A stretch of 48,643 bases of DNA, taken from NCBI RefSeq assembly GCF_014696615.1, contig NZ_JACJQJ010000062.1, positions 1-48,643 on the forward strand, read 5' to 3'. The notes under the pieces were generated by a model. That model was not told the DNA's origin. It ran no database searches and saw only the letters and a list, made by a program, of their open reading frames with translations. The DNA comes from Nostoc linckia FACHB-104. GTDB taxonomy: Bacteria; Cyanobacteriota; Cyanobacteriia; Cyanobacteriales; Nostocaceae. Positions 8,723 through 16,315 of the stretch are shown here, one piece after another. A program made the position numbers and the translations under genes. Position 1 is the first letter of the stretch, and each line of letters begins with the position of its first letter.

Positions 8723-8989
8723 ATGACTATTAATCTTAAACCTGAACATGAGCAATTAATTAAAGCGCAAATTGCTAGTGGTAGATTTACAAATGCAGAT
8801 GAGGTAATTGGTACAGCATTGAAATTACTAGAAAAATTGAATGCTGAGTACAGCCAATGGGTAGAAGAAACTCGCCAAAAAGTAGAAGTCGCTATTGCTG
8901 AAATGGACAGAGGAGAAGGATTAGACGGTGAGACAGTTACAATGCAAATACTTGAAAGATTTCAAAAAGCACGTGAGGCGGCAGAATGA
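8723..8989 (+). CDS. parD: ParD-family antitoxin
   Basis: This 88-residue protein has the profile of a ParD/CopG-type antitoxin. The N-terminal half is a short strand plus two helices (MTINLKPEHEQLIKAQIASG then TNADEVIGTALKLLEK), the ribbon-helix-helix DNA-binding fold, followed by an acidic, probably flexible C-terminal tail that would wrap the toxin. It overlaps the start of parE by four bases (ATGA), the usual antitoxin-first arrangement. It should neutralise ParE and repress the operon. No second copy is visible in this window. Confidence 0.88.
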   Translation: MTINLKPEHEQLIKAQIASGRFTNADEVIGTALKLLEKLNAEYSQWVEETRQKVEVAIAEMDRGEGLDGETVTMQILERFQKAREAAE

Positions 8990-9291
8990 GCCGTTACATC
9001 ATCTCACCTTCTGCAAGCAGAGATTTAAATGAGATTGCAGATTATTTTTTGACAATAAATCTGGAAGCAGGAGAAAAGCTTTTTAGAGAATTCAATAAAA
9101 AATGTCAAAACTTAGCTAAATTTCCCAATATAGGACGTAGTTATTCTCACATTAAGCTGCAGTTGCGTGGTCTTACGCTTGATGGTTACATCATCTTATA
9201 TCGAGTAGTGAATGACGGTGTGGAAATTTTACGTGTAGTGAGTGCGCGTAGAGATTTAGAAAAATTATTTTCAGATATAGACGATTATTGA
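8986..9291 (+). CDS. parE: ParE/RelE-family toxin
   Basis: This 101-residue protein has the RelE/ParE fold. ISPSASRDLNEIADYF at the start is typical of the family, then FPNIGRSYSHI, then the conserved late segment GYIILYRVVNDGVEILRVVSARRDLEKLF with the Arg/His-type pattern of ParE. Members of the ParE branch poison DNA gyrase and RelE members cleave mRNA. The ParD partner points to the ParE branch, but the target cannot be proven from sequence. Full length, no sign of decay. Confidence 0.88.
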   Translation: MSRYIISPSASRDLNEIADYFLTINLEAGEKLFREFNKKCQNLAKFPNIGRSYSHIKLQLRGLTLDGYIILYRVVNDGVEILRVVSARRDLEKLFSDIDDY

Positions 9292-9313
9292 AAAGTAATT
9301 ACAATGAACATAT

Positions 9314-9351
9314 TGATATTTTATTTCTCTTATAGGAGGCATAAAATATCA
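9314..9351. repeat. 11-bp perfect inverted repeat with an SD-like loop
   Basis: TGATATTTTAT (9314-9324) and ATAAAATATCA (9341-9351) are perfect complements around a 16-base loop that contains TATAGGAGG, a strong Shine-Dalgarno-like sequence. It sits between parE and the aldolase-like gene, whose ATG lies 28 bases downstream. The A+T-rich stem lacks a following T-run, so it is not a standard terminator. Confidence 0.6.
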
Positions 9352-9379
9352 GTAATTATGATAATAATAACTAAAAATT

Positions 9380-10414
9380 ATGCATAATCAATTAGAACAG
9401 TTTGCCAGTGATAATAACTCGGGAATTTGCCCCCAAGCGCTAGAGTATATGCTAAAAGCTAATCAAGGAAGCGCTCCAGCTTATGGAAATGATGAATGGA
9501 CGCAAAAAGCAACAGATTATTTTCGTGAGTTATTTGAAATTGATTGCGAAGTATTTTTTGCTTTTAACGGTACAGCCGCAAATTCTCTATCTTTAGCTGC
9601 ACTTTGTCAGTCCTATCATAGTGTCATTTGTCATGAAACATCCCACATTGAAACAGATGAATGTGGCGCACCAGAGTTTGCTTCTAATGGTTCTAAATTA
9701 CTACTAGCTAAAGGTGAAAATGGCAAGTTAACAGCACAAGCGATAGAATCATTAGTAACTAAGCGCACTGATATTCATTATCCTAAACCAAAAGTTATTA
9801 GTATTACCCAAGCCACAGAAGTAGGGACTTTATATTCTCTGGATGAACTAGCAGAAATTAAAGAAACTGCGCGTCAGTATAACTTAAAAATTCACATGGA
9901 TGGCGCTCGTTTTGCCAATGCAGTCGCCGCTATGAATAAAACCCCAGCAGAAATTTCTTGGAAAAGTGGGGTAGATGTATTATGTTTTTGTGGCACAAAA
10001 AATGGCATGGCTTTAGGCGAAGCAATTATTTTCTTCAACAAAGCTTTAGCAGAAGATTTTGACTATCGCTGTAAACAAGCAGGTCAATTAGCCTCAAAAA
10101 TGCGATTTATTTCTGCTCCCTGGTTAGGTTTACTCGAAACTGGCGCATGGTTGAACAATGCGCGACACGCCAATCAATGTGCTGAATATTTAGAAAATAA
10201 ATTAATCAATATTGATGGCGTTGAGATGATGTTTCCTCGAGAAGCCAATGCTGTGTTTGCCAAACTACCAGAACACACGATTAAAATTTTAAAAGAAAAA
10301 GGCTGGCAATTTTATACCTTTATTGGTGTGGGTGGAGTTCGTTTTATGTGTTCTTGGAATACAACACAATCTAGGATTGATCAACTGGTGAATGATATCA
10401 AAAATGCAATTTGA
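9380..10414 (+). CDS. Threonine aldolase-like PLP enzyme (beta-eliminating lyase family)
   Basis: This is a 344-residue fold-type I PLP enzyme. SAPAYGNDEWTQKA at the start is the substrate-loop signature of the low-specificity threonine aldolase group. HETSHIETDECGAPEF follows in the middle. HMDGARFANA carries Asp174, which should bind the pyridine nitrogen. FCGTKNGMALGEA carries Lys207, which should form the Schiff base. The expected reaction is cleavage of L-threonine or L-allo-threonine to glycine and acetaldehyde, but related enzymes act on other beta-hydroxy or aromatic amino acids. It follows parDE but is unlikely to be part of that unit. No clear ribosome site precedes the ATG; the only strong SD-like sequence lies inside the upstream hairpin loop. 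Confidence 0.85.
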   Translation: MHNQLEQFASDNNSGICPQALEYMLKANQGSAPAYGNDEWTQKATDYFRELFEIDCEVFFAFNGTAANSLSLAALCQSYHSVICHETSHIETDECGAPEFASNGSKLLLAKGENGKLTAQAIESLVTKRTDIHYPKPKVISITQATEVGTLYSLDELAEIKETARQYNLKIHMDGARFANAVAAMNKTPAEISWKSGVDVLCFCGTKNGMALGEAIIFFNKALAEDFDYRCKQAGQLASKMRFISAPWLGLLETGAWLNNARHANQCAEYLENKLINIDGVEMMFPREANAVFAKLPEHTIKILKEKGWQFYTFIGVGGVRFMCSWNTTQSRIDQLVNDIKNAI

Positions 10415-10780
10415 GGAGAAGAAATTGCGTACATTAGTATATTTGAATTTTTCAGAGTCTAGAGTCCGAGAGACGCGATTAATCGCGTCTGTACTCAAAA
10501 GTCAAATTTAAATTGCTTATTGATTTTTACTTACTCTTCTCCTTTTATTTGGTAAATGCTTAAAAAGATTTTTCACGCTCGCATAAGGTGCTTATAGTGA
10601 GTATCGAAAAATTTTATGGTAAAAATTTGCCATCTGAATAAAATCACAGAACCATACAAAAGAAATGCTGAGATTTATTTTTGCTAGCTATAGCTATACG
10701 CTCCTATGCCAAAATGAAAATAACTAATACCATAAGGTGAGCGATCGCTCTGAAAGCTAGATAAAGGATTGACCTGAGCA
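10415..10780. other. Intergenic region with a dispersed palindrome
   Basis: The 366 bases hold a perfect palindrome, AGACGCGATTAATCGCGTCT (10470-10489), close to the element at 2638-2659. A HIP1 octamer (GCGATCGC) lies within a GAGCGATCGCTC palindrome at 10739-10750, about 30 bases before the DUF2996 start. The rest is AT-rich with no credible gene. Confidence 0.5.
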
Positions 10781-11386
10781 ATGGCAGACGAAACCAATCA
10801 AAATCAAGCGGGAGAGGTAGCTCCCACCACTGACCAACCAGTAGCGACAGACCTCCCTACTGCCAATAAGCCAGATTCCAAAGCAACTGCTGTACCTCCC
10901 AAGCGCGAAAAACCTCCAGCTAAAGCCGCTGCAGGAGAAAAAGCCGCCGCTACAGCAGATGGAGAAGAAAAACCCGCGGCTAAAGCCGCCGCAGCCAAAA
11001 AAGAAAAGGCTCCTGCTGTTGAAGATAAGCCATTTGTAGAGTTTATCCAGCAACACTACTTACCAGCTGTGCAAACAGCAATTACTCAGCAAGGTGTCGC
11101 TGATTTACAGTTGTCTTTTGCTAAACAGAAGGTTCCTATCTCTGGCTTTGAATCAGCCGAGGACTGCTACCAACTTGTGGGAAGTTGGCAAAACGGTTTG
11201 CGCCAGTTTAATCTTTATTTCCCTGATGAAGATATTCAAGGGAAAAAAGGATTCTCTTGTAATGAAGGTAAAAAACCTAGCACACTAGAATCCTTCTTAA
11301 TAGATGAACGTAAAATCACTCTGGACTTACTAGTATTTGGTTTAGTGCAGCGCTTAAACGGGCAAAAGTGGCTAGGTAGAAATTAG
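10781..11386 (+). CDS. DUF2996-family protein with Ala/Lys/Pro-rich N-terminus
   Basis: This 201-residue cyanobacterial conserved protein has a low-complexity, probably disordered N-terminal part (residues 1-85) made of Ala, Lys, Pro and Glu. A compact domain follows (about 86-201) with FVEFIQQHYLPAVQTAI, LQLSFAKQKVPI, WQNGLRQFNLYFPDEDI and a final LDLLVFGLVQRLNGQKWL. I assign this domain to DUF2996 from memory of cyanobacterial proteins. No catalytic motif, signal peptide or membrane helix is visible. Function unknown. An AAAGGA element precedes the ATG. Confidence 0.75.
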   Translation: MADETNQNQAGEVAPTTDQPVATDLPTANKPDSKATAVPPKREKPPAKAAAGEKAAATADGEEKPAAKAAAAKKEKAPAVEDKPFVEFIQQHYLPAVQTAITQQGVADLQLSFAKQKVPISGFESAEDCYQLVGSWQNGLRQFNLYFPDEDIQGKKGFSCNEGKKPSTLESFLIDERKITLDLLVFGLVQRLNGQKWLGRN

Positions 11387-11455
11387 TCATTGGTCATTTG
11401 GCATTAGTCATTTGTCATTAGTATGAGGCAAATGACAAAAATGCTAGACATACCT
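11387..11455. repeat. GTCATT(T/G) tandem repeat between convergent genes
   Basis: The spacer between the DUF2996 and TM2 genes consists of repeated TAGTCATT/GTCATTTG units with the reverse complement CAAATGAC near its end, so it can fold into a hairpin (TCATTTGTC near 11408-11416 with CAAATGACA at 11429-11437). A related tract lies at 45674-45702. Confidence 0.5.
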
Positions 11456-11950
11456 TTAAAGTTCATGGAAATGATAGGTAACGGCTCCAGTTCTGGGGTC
11501 GTTATCTATTTTGACGTAACCTGATTTATACATCTCCTTCAAGGCGGCTTCTACTTCTGCAAAGTTAGCTCCCGTACCTTTCACACCATGAGTAACAGTA
11601 AGATAGCCACCATTTTTTTCTGCCACTTCAATCAGTTTAACTATCAGTTGGTTACCAGTAGGGCGATAAACTTGAGAAGCGATCGCAGGTTGATTCAATG
11701 GTACACCCAAGGGAGATAAACCCGCTTTTGTCCTCAGTTTGAGGCTATATTCGTCAACCATGTTAGGGATAAGGAATAAATCCACAAACTGCCCACAGTA
11801 GAATAGCCCAAAAGTACACAGCCACAACATACCCGTCCCAATTTTGCCGTTGTATATCCGGTGCAGTCCCCCCAAGCCGAAAAACCCAATAGCACACAAG
11901 ATGTAGGAAACAAGAAGACGGTCTTGATTGGTGTTATTATCAACCTTCAT
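11456..11950 (-). CDS. TM2-domain membrane protein with C-terminal winged-helix-like part
   Basis: This 164-residue protein has a TM2 domain at residues 11-65: two hydrophobic helices (VSYILCAIGFFGLGGLHRIY and MLWLCTFGLFYCGQFVDLFLI) separated by the short HRIYNGKIGTG turn typical of the family. After a linker, residues 100-164 (LIEVAEKNGGYLTVTHGVKGTGANFAEVEAALKEM...) resemble a small winged-helix domain ending in a beta hairpin (VKIDNDPRTGAVTYHF). The combination suggests a membrane-anchored binding protein. Function unknown. Confidence 0.8.
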   Translation of the reverse strand: MKVDNNTNQDRLLVSYILCAIGFFGLGGLHRIYNGKIGTGMLWLCTFGLFYCGQFVDLFLIPNMVDEYSLKLRTKAGLSPLGVPLNQPAIASQVYRPTGNQLIVKLIEVAEKNGGYLTVTHGVKGTGANFAEVEAALKEMYKSGYVKIDNDPRTGAVTYHFHEL

Positions 11951-12250
11951 GTTGTTTTGATTCCCTTGGATTCGCGCTTGTTCTTATAGACGCTTTTGTG
12001 ACGCTGTTTTGTTTCATACTAAACCTGTGGTTAGCTTTTCGCCCACAAGCTGTATTGAAACAAAGGGCTAGCTGATTCCCAATGCTGAATTGGAGATTCC
12101 GCATAGATAACTATTGTTGCAACTCTTAACGTTTTATCTACAAATTTTGAGCCTGTACCTTGATAGACTGAACTTTATCAGCCTTAGTGATAAGTACTGT
12201 ATCCCTGGCTCACAAGCTAGCGGATTTAGCAATAATATAATTTGTAATTG

Positions 12251-12298
12251 ATAATTCGTAATTCGTAATGAAAAGCTCATTTAAGAATTACGAATTAT
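12251..12298. repeat. 14-bp inverted repeat built from TAATTCGTAATTC
   Basis: ATAATTCGTAATTC (12251-12264) and GAATTACGAATTAT (12285-12298) are perfect complements with a 20-base spacer. The same AATTCGTAATT words occur near 5329-5343 and 48172-48185, so this is a dispersed repeat. It has no T-run after it. Confidence 0.7.
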
Positions 12299-12456
12299 AG
12301 AGTGTACTGTAGGGCATACAGGAAACTGGGTTAGAGAGCAATCTCACCAGGTAAACCTTAAATGCTTGGAGAGCTACCCATAAATAGGACTCTAGGTAAA
12401 CACGTAATATCCTAGTTGGTTCGGGTAGGACAAGATATGTAAGACCTAGGCAATTC

Positions 12457-12549
12457 TAGTAGCATAACTACTAAATGTAACTAGGCAATGTCTGCTCAAG
12501 AATCTCCCAAATTTTTGCAGATGGGAGAGTGTCAATGTCGTCTAGTTAC
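12457..12549 (+). promoter_or_regulatory. Candidate structured 5' leader of acsF
   Basis: Three perfect stems lie in 93 bases. TAGTAG/CTACTA (12457-12462, 12468-12473) has a five-base loop. An outer stem GTAACTAG/CTAGTTAC (12477-12484, 12542-12549) encloses an inner stem TCTCCCA/TGGGAGA (12503-12509, 12522-12528). A nine-base direct repeat CTAGGCAAT (12446-12454 and 12481-12489) offers an alternative partner for the outer stem. The element ends 69 bases before the acsF ATG. No known riboswitch class was recognised. Confidence 0.4.
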
Positions 12550-12618
12550 GCCTTGAGAGCGTCTGACGTTGGCTTTCTGGTGTACTGAAGATAATAAAGA
12601 CAGAAGAGAAGTCAAAAC

Positions 12619-13719
12619 ATGGTAGATTCCCTCAAAAAACCAGGCTTTGAAGAATTGCGTCCAGGGATTAAAGTCCCGGCAAAAGAAACACTATTAACAC
12701 CCCGGTTTTACACCACCGACTTTGATGAAATGGCGCGGATGGATATATCCGTCAACGAAGACGAGTTACAAGCCATTCTCGAAGAGTTTCGTGCTGATTA
12801 CAACCGCCATCATTTTGTTCGGGATGCCGAGTTTGAACAATCCTGGGATCATATTGATGGGGAAACTCGCCGTTTATTCGTTGAATTTTTAGAGCGTTCT
12901 TGTACAGCCGAGTTTTCCGGGTTTTTGCTGTACAAAGAACTTGGCCGCCGCTTGAAAGATAAAAGCCCAGTTTTAGCCGAGTGCTTTAACTTGATGTCAC
13001 GGGATGAAGCCCGTCATGCTGGCTTTTTGAACAAAGCGATGTCAGACTTTAATCTTTCTTTAGATTTAGGGTTTTTGACTAAGAGCCGCGATTATACCTT
13101 CTTTAAGCCAAAATTTATTTTCTACGCCACATATCTTTCAGAAAAAATTGGTTATTGGCGTTATATCACCATTTATCGTCATTTAGAAGCACATCCCGAA
13201 GACCGGATTTATCCAATTTTCCGGTTCTTTGAAAACTGGTGTCAGGATGAAAACCGTCATGGTGATTTCTTTGATGCAGTAATGCAATCTCAACCACAAA
13301 TGTTGAATGATTGGAAGGCGAAGCTATGGAGTCGCTTCTTCCTGTTGTCAGTGTTTGTCACAATGTATCTCAATGACCTGCAACGCAAAGACTTTTATGC
13401 TTCTCTAGGATTGGATGCACGGGAATACGACATCCATGTGATCAAAAAGACCAATGAAACTGCAGGAAGAGTTTTCCCGTTGATGCTGGATGTGGATAAT
13501 CCAGAGTTTTATCAACGCTTGGATATTTGTGTTGAGAAGATGGCAAAATTAAATGCGATGTCTTCGACAACCCCTTCGGGGAACGCCAACTCCAACACTC
13601 CTAAATTCTTGCAATTCTTCCAGAAGTTGCCAATTCTCGCTTCTATTGGTTGGCATATGGTTAAGCTGTACCTGATGAAGCCCATTGATGCGGTTTCTGC
13701 TCAAGGTATGGCCCGCTAG
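12619..13719 (+). CDS. acsF: Magnesium-protoporphyrin IX monomethyl ester oxidative cyclase
   Basis: This 366-residue diiron enzyme forms the fifth (isocyclic) ring of chlorophyll, converting Mg-protoporphyrin IX monomethyl ester to protochlorophyllide with oxygen. The sequence matches the family from the start ([19 protein letters not shown]). It contains the two helix motifs that hold the diiron site, [10 protein letters not shown] and [11 protein letters not shown], each an ExxH pattern. The length is that of cyanobacterial AcsF/ChlE. It stands alone between a long, structured upstream region and a perfect terminator, so it is probably monocistronic. Many cyanobacteria carry a second copy used at low oxygen; only one is in this window. 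Confidence 0.97.
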   Translation: MVDSLKKPGFEELRPGIKVPAKETLLTPRFYTTDFDEMARMDISVNEDELQAILEEFRADYNRHHFVRDAEFEQSWDHIDGETRRLFVEFLERSCTAEFSGFLLYKELGRRLKDKSPVLAECFNLMSRDEARHAGFLNKAMSDFNLSLDLGFLTKSRDYTFFKPKFIFYATYLSEKIGYWRYITIYRHLEAHPEDRIYPIFRFFENWCQDENRHGDFFDAVMQSQPQMLNDWKAKLWSRFFLLSVFVTMYLNDLQRKDFYASLGLDAREYDIHVIKKTNETAGRVFPLMLDVDNPEFYQRLDICVEKMAKLNAMSSTTPSGNANSNTPKFLQFFQKLPILASIGWHMVKLYLMKPIDAVSAQGMAR

Positions 13720-13744
13720 TTAATCAGGATTTGACAAAATTTTG

Positions 13745-13776
13745 AGTGGTTCTGTGTGAATAGAACCACTTTTTTT
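13745..13776 (+). terminator. Intrinsic terminator of acsF
   Basis: AGTGGTTCT (13745-13753) pairs perfectly with AGAACCACT (13762-13770) around an eight-base loop and is followed by TTTTTT. It begins 26 bases after the acsF stop. It separates acsF from the transducer gene. Confidence 0.9.
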
Positions 13777-13856
13777 GTGTCACTTTTTGCTCATATTAAT
13801 CTTGTACTTTAAATAGATAACCCCAAGATTATGCTCTTTAGCACTAGGAGGAGTAA

Positions 13857-14234
13857 ATGAGTCAGTCAATTGGACGTACTTGCTGGGCGATCGCAGAAGG
13901 TTATATTCCTGCTTATAGTAATGGCCCAGAACCCCAGTTTATTAGTCATGAAACAGTGTGTATTTTAAATACTGGTGACCAAGATGCTCATGTAGAGATC
14001 ACGATTTACTATAGCGATAGGGAACCTGTAGGTGCTTACAAAATCACTGTTCCCGCACGACGGACAAAACATATTCGTTTTAATGACCTCAAAGATCCAG
14101 AACCAATTCCTCACGATACTGATTTTGCTAGTGTGATTCAGTCAGATGTGCCAATTGTGGTGCAGCATACTCGGTTAGATTCACGACAAGCAGAAAATGC
14201 TCTTCTCAGCACAATCGCTTACGCTCATAATTAA
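13857..14234 (+). CDS. Anabaena sensory rhodopsin transducer (ASRT) homologue
   Basis: This 125-residue soluble beta-rich protein is almost unmistakably the ASRT family: SIGRTCWAIAEGYIP at the start, ISHETVCILNTGD, VTIYY-type strands, VPARRTKHIRFNDL, and the end VVQHTRLDSRQAENALLST. In Anabaena sp. PCC 7120 the founding member is a tetramer that binds the cytoplasmic side of Anabaena sensory rhodopsin and has been linked to control of pigment genes; its gene follows the rhodopsin gene. Here the upstream neighbour is acsF with a terminator between them, and no seven-helix rhodopsin is present in the window. The ribosome site is strong (TAGGAGGAG, five bases before ATG). Family members without a rhodopsin partner exist, and some bind sugars or DNA. 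Confidence 0.93.
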   Translation: MSQSIGRTCWAIAEGYIPAYSNGPEPQFISHETVCILNTGDQDAHVEITIYYSDREPVGAYKITVPARRTKHIRFNDLKDPEPIPHDTDFASVIQSDVPIVVQHTRLDSRQAENALLSTIAYAHN

Positions 14235-14822
14235 ATTTAGTTATTTTTTGAGACAATGCTTGATAGCAATAGCTAGTTTCAAATAATATAATTTATACCA
14301 GCACAAATATATGAGTAAGGGCGCACATCTGTGCGCTCTTACAAATCATTGATGTGTTGCAAGGTCTTTAAAATTCGTATTACAAGTATTTTTAAATAAA
14401 TATCCTGTGTAGCGTAGGAATACTAATAAATATTTCGCCACAAAAGATGCAAATAGATAAATACTGCTATCAGAAAAGTCTAAACCATCAATTATTCAAT
14501 TCTTACAACCCAAGCCAAAGTAAGGGTACAAAAATTTCATACGCTAATAACAATCAGTAGCTTAACGCGCAATTTTAGCGGTCTTACATTGAAAATAACG
14601 GTATTTTGCGGCTTTTTATTCACTTCTAAAAGCAAATGTGACATTAGGCAAATTTTTTCAAAGTTGCAGGCTAATTACAAATTAAACCTGAGATAATATG
14701 CCTTTAAGTTCTATAGCAATCTTCAGTAAGTCTTGAGCATTTCTCAAAAATAATATTCTCGGCTACTTTCACAAGTTCAGAATCTTGATTTTGCATGTTG
14801 AATTAATATCTAACAAAACTAT
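14235..14822. other. Intergenic region with a hairpin repeat
   Basis: The 588 bases are AT-rich without a credible gene. A 12-base hairpin, GTAAGGGCGCAC/GTGCGCTCTTAC (14316-14327, 14332-14343, one G-T pair), is a dispersed palindrome of a type common in Nostoc genomes. The promoter of the hydrolase gene must lie here but cannot be fixed. Confidence 0.5.
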
Positions 14823-16160
14823 ATGGGCAGTAATCCAATTGTCTTAATTCACGGCTACTCTGCTTCTGGTGAATCTTTCAAAGTGTGGGAGAAAAAGCTA
14901 GAAGCGCGTGGCTACGATGTCTCAACTATCCATGTTTGTAGCTATGTAACCCTGACTAACGAAGTCACAATTAAAGATATTGCCGAAGGTTTTGATCGGG
15001 CATTATCTATAGACGGAGGGTTAGCCCCAGATCAGGAGTTTGATGCGATCGTTCACTCAACTGGAATGCTGGTAATTCGCGCTTGGTTGACTGCTTACTC
15101 ACAAAAGCGACGGAATCGGCTTAAGCACTTGATTGGGCTAGCACCAGCTACCTTCGGTTCTCCCTTAGCTCACAAGGGACGGAGTTGGTTAGGTGCAATG
15201 TTTAAAGGAAACAAGGAGTTTGGCCCTGACTTTTTAGAAGCTGGGGATTTAGTTCTGGATGGATTGGAACTAGGAAGCAAATTCACTTGGGATTTGGCCC
15301 ATAAAGATTTATTTGGCAGTGAAACATTCTATGGCAACAAAATTGATACCCCTTATGTATTTACCTTCTGTGGTACCAGTCCATATAGTGGTTTAGCCAA
15401 ATTAGTCAGTGATCCCGGAACTGATGGTACTGTGCGCTGGGCAGGTTGTGGTTTAAATAGCCGCAAGATTGTACTTGACTTAACCAAGCAGCAGGAGGAA
15501 GAGCAACGAATCGATTTTGATGGTTCAAAGAACGAAGGTATCGCACCGACAGTACTAGTTGAGGATGTAAACCACGAGACAATTATGAGCAATCCTCGCA
15601 ATGAACTAGTGGATGCGGTTTGTGAAGCGCTGCAATTCACTCCTGAAAATAAGATTCAGGATTGGTACAAAAAAACTACTGAGAAGCTCACACCGAAGAA
15701 TATTGATTTGTGGCAGCAGTTTGTTGTCCGTGCAGTAGATGAACGTGACGATCCGATTCCTGATTACCACATTCAGGTATTTACCCAGGGTAATGAGAAC
15801 TTCCAAGCAATAGATAATTTTGCAGCAAACGTACATACCTACAGCGGTGACAAAAGTCTTCGGTGTTTCTATGTCAACCTGAATCGGATTCTCAACCCTC
15901 AGAATTTGCAGCAGCCAACGAATTTGCCAAATTTAATGATGCGCGTTATTGCATCATCAGGTTCGCAGTTAATTGACTATTTGGGAATCAATAATAAAGG
16001 AGAGTGGGATGCACAGATGGATATCTCATACCTACTACGGGAATCCAAAGTTAGACTTTTCTGGCCTTTTACAACCACTCTAATTGAATTAAAGCTAAAT
16101 CGAGAACCTCGCAAAGATGTTGCCAAGTTTTTACAGCGGTTACAGTCTATGACAAAATAA
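14823..16160 (+). CDS. Alpha/beta-hydrolase, lipase/esterase-like
   Basis: This 445-residue protein has an N-terminal alpha/beta-hydrolase fold. NPIVLIHGYSASGESF (residues 4-19) gives the HG oxyanion-hole turn. FDAIVHSTGMLVIRAW places the likely nucleophile at Ser79, with V-H-S-T-G instead of the usual G-x-S-x-G. VNHETIMSNPRNELV (about residues 249-263) probably supplies the catalytic His. IGLAPATFGSPLAHKG resembles lipases and PGAP1-type deacylases. Residues about 300-445 form a separate, beta-rich part (VRAVDERDDPIPDYHIQVFTQ...) of unknown role, perhaps for substrate or surface binding. No signal peptide. The physiological ester is unknown. No ribosome site is evident at the ATG. Confidence 0.8.
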   Translation: MGSNPIVLIHGYSASGESFKVWEKKLEARGYDVSTIHVCSYVTLTNEVTIKDIAEGFDRALSIDGGLAPDQEFDAIVHSTGMLVIRAWLTAYSQKRRNRLKHLIGLAPATFGSPLAHKGRSWLGAMFKGNKEFGPDFLEAGDLVLDGLELGSKFTWDLAHKDLFGSETFYGNKIDTPYVFTFCGTSPYSGLAKLVSDPGTDGTVRWAGCGLNSRKIVLDLTKQQEEEQRIDFDGSKNEGIAPTVLVEDVNHETIMSNPRNELVDAVCEALQFTPENKIQDWYKKTTEKLTPKNIDLWQQFVVRAVDERDDPIPDYHIQVFTQGNENFQAIDNFAANVHTYSGDKSLRCFYVNLNRILNPQNLQQPTNLPNLMMRVIASSGSQLIDYLGINNKGEWDAQMDISYLLRESKVRLFWPFTTTLIELKLNREPRKDVAKFLQRLQSMTK

Positions 16161-16182
16161 GTTGCGACTTGTTCTTTTAATC

Positions 16183-16214
16183 AATCAGGTTAAGTGAAAA
16201 CTAAAAACCTGATT
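16183..16214. terminator. Hairpin between convergent genes
   Basis: AATCAGGTT (16183-16191) pairs perfectly with AACCTGATT (16206-16214) around a 14-base A-rich loop, 23 bases after the hydrolase stop. Only a short T-run follows (TTT), so terminator function is possible but weak. Confidence 0.45.
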
Positions 16215-16315
16215 TTGGGTAGATTAGGTTTTGCTATTGCTCAACCAAACCTACCAATTTTGATATGCTTTCGTCGATTTTAAACAGTTGATTGAGTTTG
16301 TAGAAAATAGCGATT

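Larger units (their letters stand above)
11951..12618 (+). other. Long upstream region of acsF
   Basis: These 668 bases contain no credible ORF. They hold a 14-bp perfect inverted repeat (12251-12264 with 12285-12298) and, closer to acsF, a cluster of stem-loops (12457-12549, listed separately). The element CTAGG recurs several times (near 12391, 12446 and 12481). The start of acsF has only a weak ribosome site (AGAAGAGAAG). A long 5' leader is plausible. Confidence 0.5.

Noticed and set aside
8986-10414. Reading parD, parE and the aldolase-like gene as one operon or a novel toxin system
   Set aside because: An 88-base gap with a strong hairpin separates the aldolase-like gene, which belongs to a metabolic PLP family.
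10757-11056. Minus-strand frames opposite the DUF2996 gene
   Set aside because: Phe/Ser/Gly- or Ala-rich mirror images of the Ala/Lys/Pro-rich N-terminus.
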